From: Bacteroidia bacterium
GTDB lineage: Bacteria; Bacteroidota; Bacteroidia; Chitinophagales; Saprospiraceae
Assembly (NCBI GenBank): GCA_030431945.1
Contig: JAUIIF010000005.1
Span: forward strand, 1-25,471
Reading direction: 5' to 3'
DNA: 25,471 bases
A program made the translations under genes and the position numbers. Below, in pieces: positions 22,057 to 25,471 of the stretch (its first letter is position 1; the number at the start of each line of letters is the position of its first letter). A model generated the notes under the pieces. It had not been told where the DNA came from, ran no database searches, and worked only from the letters and a program-made list of their open reading frames with translations.

Positions 22057-22743
22057 TTAGTAGCGAAGGTCTTCTACGTAGTACCCGGGGAATTCGTCTT
22101 TCCTGAAGACAAAAGTGGTGGCGGCTAAGGCCACGTTGCCAGTTGTCTTCTTCAGGTGGAAGGTGAAGTTTGCCCCGTCACGGGTAAAGGCTTTGATGGA
22201 GACCAGTTCGTTCCGCTTTTTGTCCGCAAGGAGACGGAGTTTGGTAAATTCACTGTTCTCCCGGTTCACCGGCTTGAGTTCGATTACCTGCAGGGTACGA
22301 CCGGCCACTATCTCTTCGCCCTGGAGGGCAAGCACGTAGTTGTCCCCTTCGTAAAAGTTGAAGAGTGTTTGCGGGGTCAGCATCCCGGAGGTTTCTTCCG
22401 GATCGGGTAAGTTGTTGATCATTACCTCTTTGTTCCCGTGCTGGATAATGTAGGCTGCCTGTTCATTAATGATGCCTTCCTGATCGCCGAGCTTGAAACG
22501 GACCAGGTCGCCCTGCCGCTTGATGTTGCCTTTTTGCGACTCCAGCGGTTGCCCGGGCAGGGAAATGTCAAGCATGAATTCCGCCTCCATCGTGTTGAAG
22601 GCGTCGTACTTCGTCCGGATTCCATTGATGATGTTCAGGGCTTCCGGGTCACTATCCTGCGCTTTGGTATACTGTTGAGGCTGGGCCAGCAGGACACTGG
22701 TCGGAAAAACTGAAAAAATCAGGGCAAAAAGGATAAACCGCAT
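22057..22743 (-). CDS. lolA: LolA-like outer membrane lipoprotein carrier protein
   Basis: A periplasmic protein of 228 residues that in the Lol pathway accepts lipoproteins from the inner-membrane LolCDE complex and carries them to the outer membrane. A signal peptide spans residues 1-20 (ILFALIFSVFPTSVLLAQ). The LolA-type half-barrel follows: DAFNTMEAEFMLDISLPG, KGNIKRQGDLVRFKLGDQEGIINEQ, AAYIIQHGNKEVMINNLPD and LRLLADKKRNELVSIKAFTRDG. Length is typical for Bacteroidota LolA. It diverges from marR, beyond which a LolC/E-family permease gene lies, so two halves of the same pathway flank one regulator. No clear TAnnTTTG promoter was found for lolA; a 10-bp palindrome lies at 22819-22828. Confidence 0.88.
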   Translation of the reverse strand: MRFILFALIFSVFPTSVLLAQPQQYTKAQDSDPEALNIINGIRTKYDAFNTMEAEFMLDISLPGQPLESQKGNIKRQGDLVRFKLGDQEGIINEQAAYIIQHGNKEVMINNLPDPEETSGMLTPQTLFNFYEGDNYVLALQGEEIVAGRTLQVIELKPVNRENSEFTKLRLLADKKRNELVSIKAFTRDGANFTFHLKKTTGNVALAATTFVFRKDEFPGYYVEDLRY

Positions 22744-22818
22744 AAGTAAGGAATTGGATGTACTGCTAGTAACGCGGCAGAGCGAACAAGGGTGCTGGCG
22801 GACCAGTTAATATAGCGT

Positions 22819-22828
22819 TAAACGTTTA
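22819..22828. promoter_or_regulatory. Palindrome TAAACGTTTA upstream of lolA
   Basis: A perfect 10-bp palindrome in the lolA-marR divergent region, about 75 bases upstream of the lolA start. A second perfect palindrome, AACAATTGTT, lies at 22888-22897. Either could be a regulator half-site pair, but short AT-rich palindromes also arise by chance. Confidence 0.25.
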
Positions 22829-22916
22829 GTAATGCTCAGGGGGAAGTGTGTTTAACGGCGTAGGCCCTTATTTTTTGTCATACTCACAACAATTGTTTTA
22901 TCAGAAGGATTGTTCT

Positions 22917-22948
22917 CTTGTTGGGAGTAAAGACCATAGTAACTTTAC
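22917..22948 (+). promoter_or_regulatory. marR promoter overlapped by an inverted repeat
   Basis: A -33-like CTTG (22917-22920) is followed after 19 bases by TAACTTTA (22940-22947), one mismatch from TAnnTTTG. Transcription would begin near 22954. The inverted repeat GTAAAG (22927-22932) and CTTTAC (22943-22948), with a 10-base centre, covers the -7 element. This is a natural place for MarR binding and autorepression (inference). Confidence 0.4.
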
Positions 22949-23011
22949 TTTCCCATATTATCCAGATAGTCCGGCAATTACTCCATACTTAGCTCGATTT
23001 AATGACCCTAA

Positions 23012-23467
23012 ATGACAAAGACACAAATGAAATCTGGTAATGACATCAGTACGGTAAAAGAACTACAGGCGCTACGTTACAACCTTTCGCAGTCCGTTAG
23101 CTGGCTTAATAATGGTACTCGTCAATTGTTACAACCTTTTGACATTACGCCTAAGCAGTTCAGCATTTTAAGGAACCTGGCTAAGAAAGGGCCCGAATCT
23201 GCTTCGATTCAGGAAGTCCGGGATGGCCTGGCGGATAAAATGTCCGATGCCAGCCGGCTGATTGACCGCTTGGTCAAAAAAGGATTTATAGATAAGTTTC
23301 CTTCGGATTACGACCGCCGGAGCAACCGCGTCCGGATTTCGGAAACTGGCCTTAAGCTGTTGCGGGATATCGAAGCAAGAAGGGAGGAGCTGGATCGCCT
23401 GATCAGTGATCGGCTGGACGAGGTAGAGGTGGCGCAGTTGAATGAGTTGCTCTCCCGGCTCAAGTAG
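23012..23467 (+). CDS. MarR family transcriptional regulator
   Basis: A winged-helix DNA-binding protein of 151 residues, acting as a dimer. Helix 1 and the dimer region include LRYNLSQSVSWLNNGTRQLL. The recognition helix lies at about 77-92 (MSDASRLIDRLVKKGFI). The wing at about 96-110 has the family signature DYDRRSNRVRISETG. The C-terminal helices complete the dimer interface. The ligand is unknown. The gene lies between lolA (divergent) and a LolC/E-like permease gene (38 bases downstream, same strand), so it may control lipoprotein trafficking or an operon with the permease. The ATG at 23012 is good; a second ATG six codons later is possible. Confidence 0.95.
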   Translation: MTKTQMKSGNDISTVKELQALRYNLSQSVSWLNNGTRQLLQPFDITPKQFSILRNLAKKGPESASIQEVRDGLADKMSDASRLIDRLVKKGFIDKFPSDYDRRSNRVRISETGLKLLRDIEARREELDRLISDRLDEVEVAQLNELLSRLK

Positions 23468-23505
23468 CCTTCCTCATTGTTGTGCCGGTGCCCTACCTTT
23501 AAGCC

Positions 23506-24744
23506 ATGAACTTACCCGCCAAGATGGCCTGGCGCTATCTGTTTGCCCGCAAGTCTACTAATGCCATTAATATCATTACCCTGATTGCTGCTTTTGGCGT
23601 AGCCATCGGGGCTGCGGCGTTGTTGTTGCTGCTCAGTGTGTTCAACGGCTTTGAAGACCTTTTCCTCGGGATGTTTAACAATCTCAATCCTGATGTCCGT
23701 ATTGTCGCGGCGGAAGGAAAAACCTTTGACGTCGATCAGCAGACCCTCGAGGGGCTCTACCGGCTGGATGGTGTGGAAGTCATTGCGCAAACCCTGGAAG
23801 AAACGGCAATTTTCAGTTATGATGATAAACAGAGTGCTGCCCACATAAAAGGTGTAGACAGTTTTTATCAGGACATCAACGGCATCGACACTTTGGTGAA
23901 AGATGGCCAGTACGATCTCGATACGCCCGCCCGTGAGGGGTTTGGCGCAGTAGTTGGTAACCAGCTCTCCATTGCGCTGGGCATTGACCCCCTGAATCAG
24001 TTCGAACGACTTACCGTGTTTATGCTACGGCCCAAAACGAGGGGGAGTAGTTTTCTGACCACCGGGCGCAGCAACTACCTCCGGAAAGAATTTCAACCAA
24101 CGGGAATCATCCGCAGCCAGGAAGCTTTTGAAAATCAGGCAGTACTGGTTAGCCTGAGCGAGGCCAGGGAGCTGCTCAGCGTAAGCGACTCTACCGTCTC
24201 TTCCCTGGAGCTTAAGCTGTACCCCGGTTTCGCAACGGAAGATACCTACGAACGCATTCAGGCATTTATGGGCCCGGGGTACGTCGTAAAAAACCGGTAC
24301 GAGCAGGAAAACAGCATCCTTAAGCTGATGAAAATTGAGAAATGGGTCGGCTTCGCCATCGTATCCTTAATGATGATCCTCATCAGCTTCAACCTGGTGG
24401 GAGCACTTTGGATGATTGTGCTGGAAAAAAAACGAGACATTTCCATCCTGCGCAGCCTGGGAATGACGGCCTGGGACGTAAGTACGGTATTCCTGCGGGT
24501 AGGCCTCTTGCTGTGTGCCCTGGGGCTACTGACCGGATTCTTACTGGCAGCTATCCTGTTTGTTCTGCAGAAAACATTTGGTTTGATCAGCCTGCCGGGG
24601 GTGATGACCGAAGCTTACCCCATTTCGTTTCGCTGGTACGACTTTCCCGTGGTTTCCATTACGGTATTGTCCATTGGGTTAATTGCTTCATTGCTGCCGG
24701 CACGTCGTGCGGGCAAAGTCAATGCAATAATTGCGGAAGAGTAA
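23506..24744 (+). CDS. ABC transporter permease, LolC/LolE (FtsX/MacB) family
   Basis: An inner-membrane permease of 412 residues that fits LolC/LolE, the complex that extracts lipoproteins from the inner membrane and gives them to LolA. Topology is typical: a cytoplasmic start (MAWRYLFARKSTNAINIIT), TM1 (about 22-45), a large periplasmic domain (about 46-270), then three more TM segments (about 280-305, 325-355 and 375-400). The family motif EKKRDISILRSLGMT, the coupling helix to the ATPase, is at about 308-322. The end LLPARRAGKVNAIIAEE is also characteristic. The ATPase partner (LolD) is not in this window, and in Bacteroidota it is often encoded elsewhere. It follows marR by 38 bases and could share its transcript. 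Confidence 0.92.
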   Translation: MNLPAKMAWRYLFARKSTNAINIITLIAAFGVAIGAAALLLLLSVFNGFEDLFLGMFNNLNPDVRIVAAEGKTFDVDQQTLEGLYRLDGVEVIAQTLEETAIFSYDDKQSAAHIKGVDSFYQDINGIDTLVKDGQYDLDTPAREGFGAVVGNQLSIALGIDPLNQFERLTVFMLRPKTRGSSFLTTGRSNYLRKEFQPTGIIRSQEAFENQAVLVSLSEARELLSVSDSTVSSLELKLYPGFATEDTYERIQAFMGPGYVVKNRYEQENSILKLMKIEKWVGFAIVSLMMILISFNLVGALWMIVLEKKRDISILRSLGMTAWDVSTVFLRVGLLLCALGLLTGFLLAAILFVLQKTFGLISLPGVMTEAYPISFRWYDFPVVSITVLSIGLIASLLPARRAGKVNAIIAEE

Positions 24745-25155
24745 GCCCGGCAGTTTGTCAGGTTTAAGATCGGGGGGAATTCAAGTCATCTCGTGGCGCC
24801 TGACTACGGTGCGGGAAATCTCCTGCCGCTGCGTACCGGCTTTGCACCTTGTTTAGCCGCCAACAACTCCCCGTGCCTTATCGCTACCAAAGATTGACAG
24901 GCTACCAGTCAGCTCTCTAACTCCACGCCAACCACGAGCAGGTAAAACCCGTCGGCCAGCGCCCTTACGTAAAGAGACCCGTAAGATAAGCCACGCAGCG
25001 GACCAGTCAAGGAAGGGAGTTTTAACTACCCGACTCCCGGCAGTCAACCACGGAGTAGCCCGCAACGAAACCAACTCAATCCTCGCCTGACGGCTTACGA
25101 GCAAGCTTAGAGGCTTTCCCCGCCCTTAATCCGTTGACCGGCTTAGCCGGTTTAT
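24745..25155. other. Gene-free stretch between the Lol permease and desaturase genes
   Basis: About 410 bases with no convincing gene. Two minus-strand open frames (24853-25104 and 25076-25264) are rich in Arg, Ser and Leu without any recognisable motif, and the second crosses the desaturase terminator. Small stems are present, for example GGGAG (25016-25020) with CTCCC (25034-25038). No tRNA, rRNA or known riboswitch pattern was recognised. It could hold a small RNA or be decayed sequence. Confidence 0.4.
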
Positions 25156-25200
25156 AAAAAAAACAAGAGCGGTACCGGGAACATTCCGGTACCGCTCTTG
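25156..25200 (-). terminator. Intrinsic terminator of the desaturase gene
   Basis: A 15-bp perfect stem (25164-25178 with 25186-25200, arm CAAGAGCGGTACCGG) with a 7-base loop. On the minus strand it is followed directly by eight U residues (25163 to 25156). It starts 38 bases after the desaturase stop codon. Confidence 0.95.
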
Positions 25201-25238
25201 GGTTGTTGTCTGGATGGTGGCAGGGCCTGTCCGCAGGC

Positions 25239-25471
25239 TTAAGCCATAGACATATTAGCCTCACTCCGGTAGAACTCCCGGAAGCTGATCATGCGCTGCT
25301 TTTCTTCGTCCCACAGCTTGTTGAACATCATCGGGAGGCTCTGGAAGAAGGAGATCTTCGTCACGTAGCGTTGCAGTACCGGGTTTTCTTTGGCACAACG
25401 ACGGAGGTTGTAATTCGGAATCCGGCTGGACAGGTGGTGAATGTGGTGGTAACCAATGTTACCCGTCAGGA
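25239..25471 (-). CDS. Fatty acid desaturase, C-terminal part
   Basis: The last 76 codons of a membrane-bound di-iron fatty acid desaturase, cut by the right edge. The third histidine box is visible as GYHHIHHLSSRIPNYNL, with the HxxHH iron ligands, followed by the family's soluble tail (RRCAKENPVLQRYVTKISFF, then FREFYRSE). The pattern fits acyl-lipid desaturases of the DesA/omega-6 type, which introduce cis double bonds into membrane lipids and are often cold-induced. The stop is TAA at 25241-25239. A strong terminator follows. Regulation cannot be judged because the promoter is outside the window. Confidence 0.9.
   Translation of the reverse strand, partial: LTGNIGYHHIHHLSSRIPNYNLRRCAKENPVLQRYVTKISFFQSLPMMFNKLWDEEKQRMISFREFYRSEANMSMA

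Noticed and set aside
23494..23501. TACCTTTA as a separate -7 element for the LolC/E gene
   Set aside because: The transcription start it would set (about 23508) lies at or past the ATG at 23506, and no -33 element is correctly spaced.
24853..25104. 83-codon minus-strand open frame in the final gap
   Set aside because: It has no motif, no ribosome-binding or promoter signal, and composition unlike the real genes here.

Overview
The window looks like a piece of a Bacteroidota chromosome, most likely a Lewinella/Saprospira-type marine member (inference). The signs are several promoter-like sites of the Bacteroidota form TAnnTTTG, a Rho factor with a very long charged and Arg/Gly-rich insertion, a LolA plus LolC/E lipoprotein sorting pair, an EnvC-like protein, and a DUF4129/DUF4350/MoxR operon. 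No transposase, phage gene, CRISPR array, tRNA or rRNA gene was seen. Both ends cut through genes.

Layout, left to right. Positions 1-317 (minus) hold a partial composite reading frame: a seryl-tRNA synthetase-like head, a MarR-wing-like middle and a methionine synthase activation-domain tail. It faces rho (843-2891, plus) across a divergent promoter region and a long rho leader. After the rho terminator come a metallo-beta-lactamase-fold hydrolase (3238-3882), an EnvC-like protein with a degenerate LytM domain (4023-5225), a convergent polysaccharide deacetylase (5344-6018, minus) and gltX (6356-7885). A palindromic GGGCTTCAGCCC repeat cluster (7891-8069) separates gltX from an 800-residue DUF5682 protein (8113-10515, minus). 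A FlaR/adenylate-kinase-like P-loop protein, a 21-cysteine Csp-type copper storage protein and a membrane-anchored class C beta-lactamase-like hydrolase follow.

From 12971 to 16136 a minus-strand operon encodes, in transcription order, a DUF4129 protein, a DUF4350 protein and a MoxR ATPase. DUF2853 (16641-16970, plus) ends at a strong terminator. A minus-strand series follows: SDR oxidoreductase, secreted M43-like metalloprotease (translationally coupled to the SDR), GNAT acetyltransferase, aldo/keto reductase, SDR-DUF2867 protein and LolA. Diverging from lolA is a marR gene followed by a LolC/E-family permease. A gene-free stretch of about 410 bases precedes the terminator and tail of a fatty acid desaturase (minus) at the right edge.

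Most genes are housekeeping or envelope functions. The points that deserve a second look are the composite frame at the left end, the orphan DUF5682 gene, the GGGCTTCAGCCC array, the rho leader and Rho insertion, the marR control region between two Lol genes, and the structured or unexplained gaps at 16163-16640 and 24745-25155. No clearly new multi-gene system was found.
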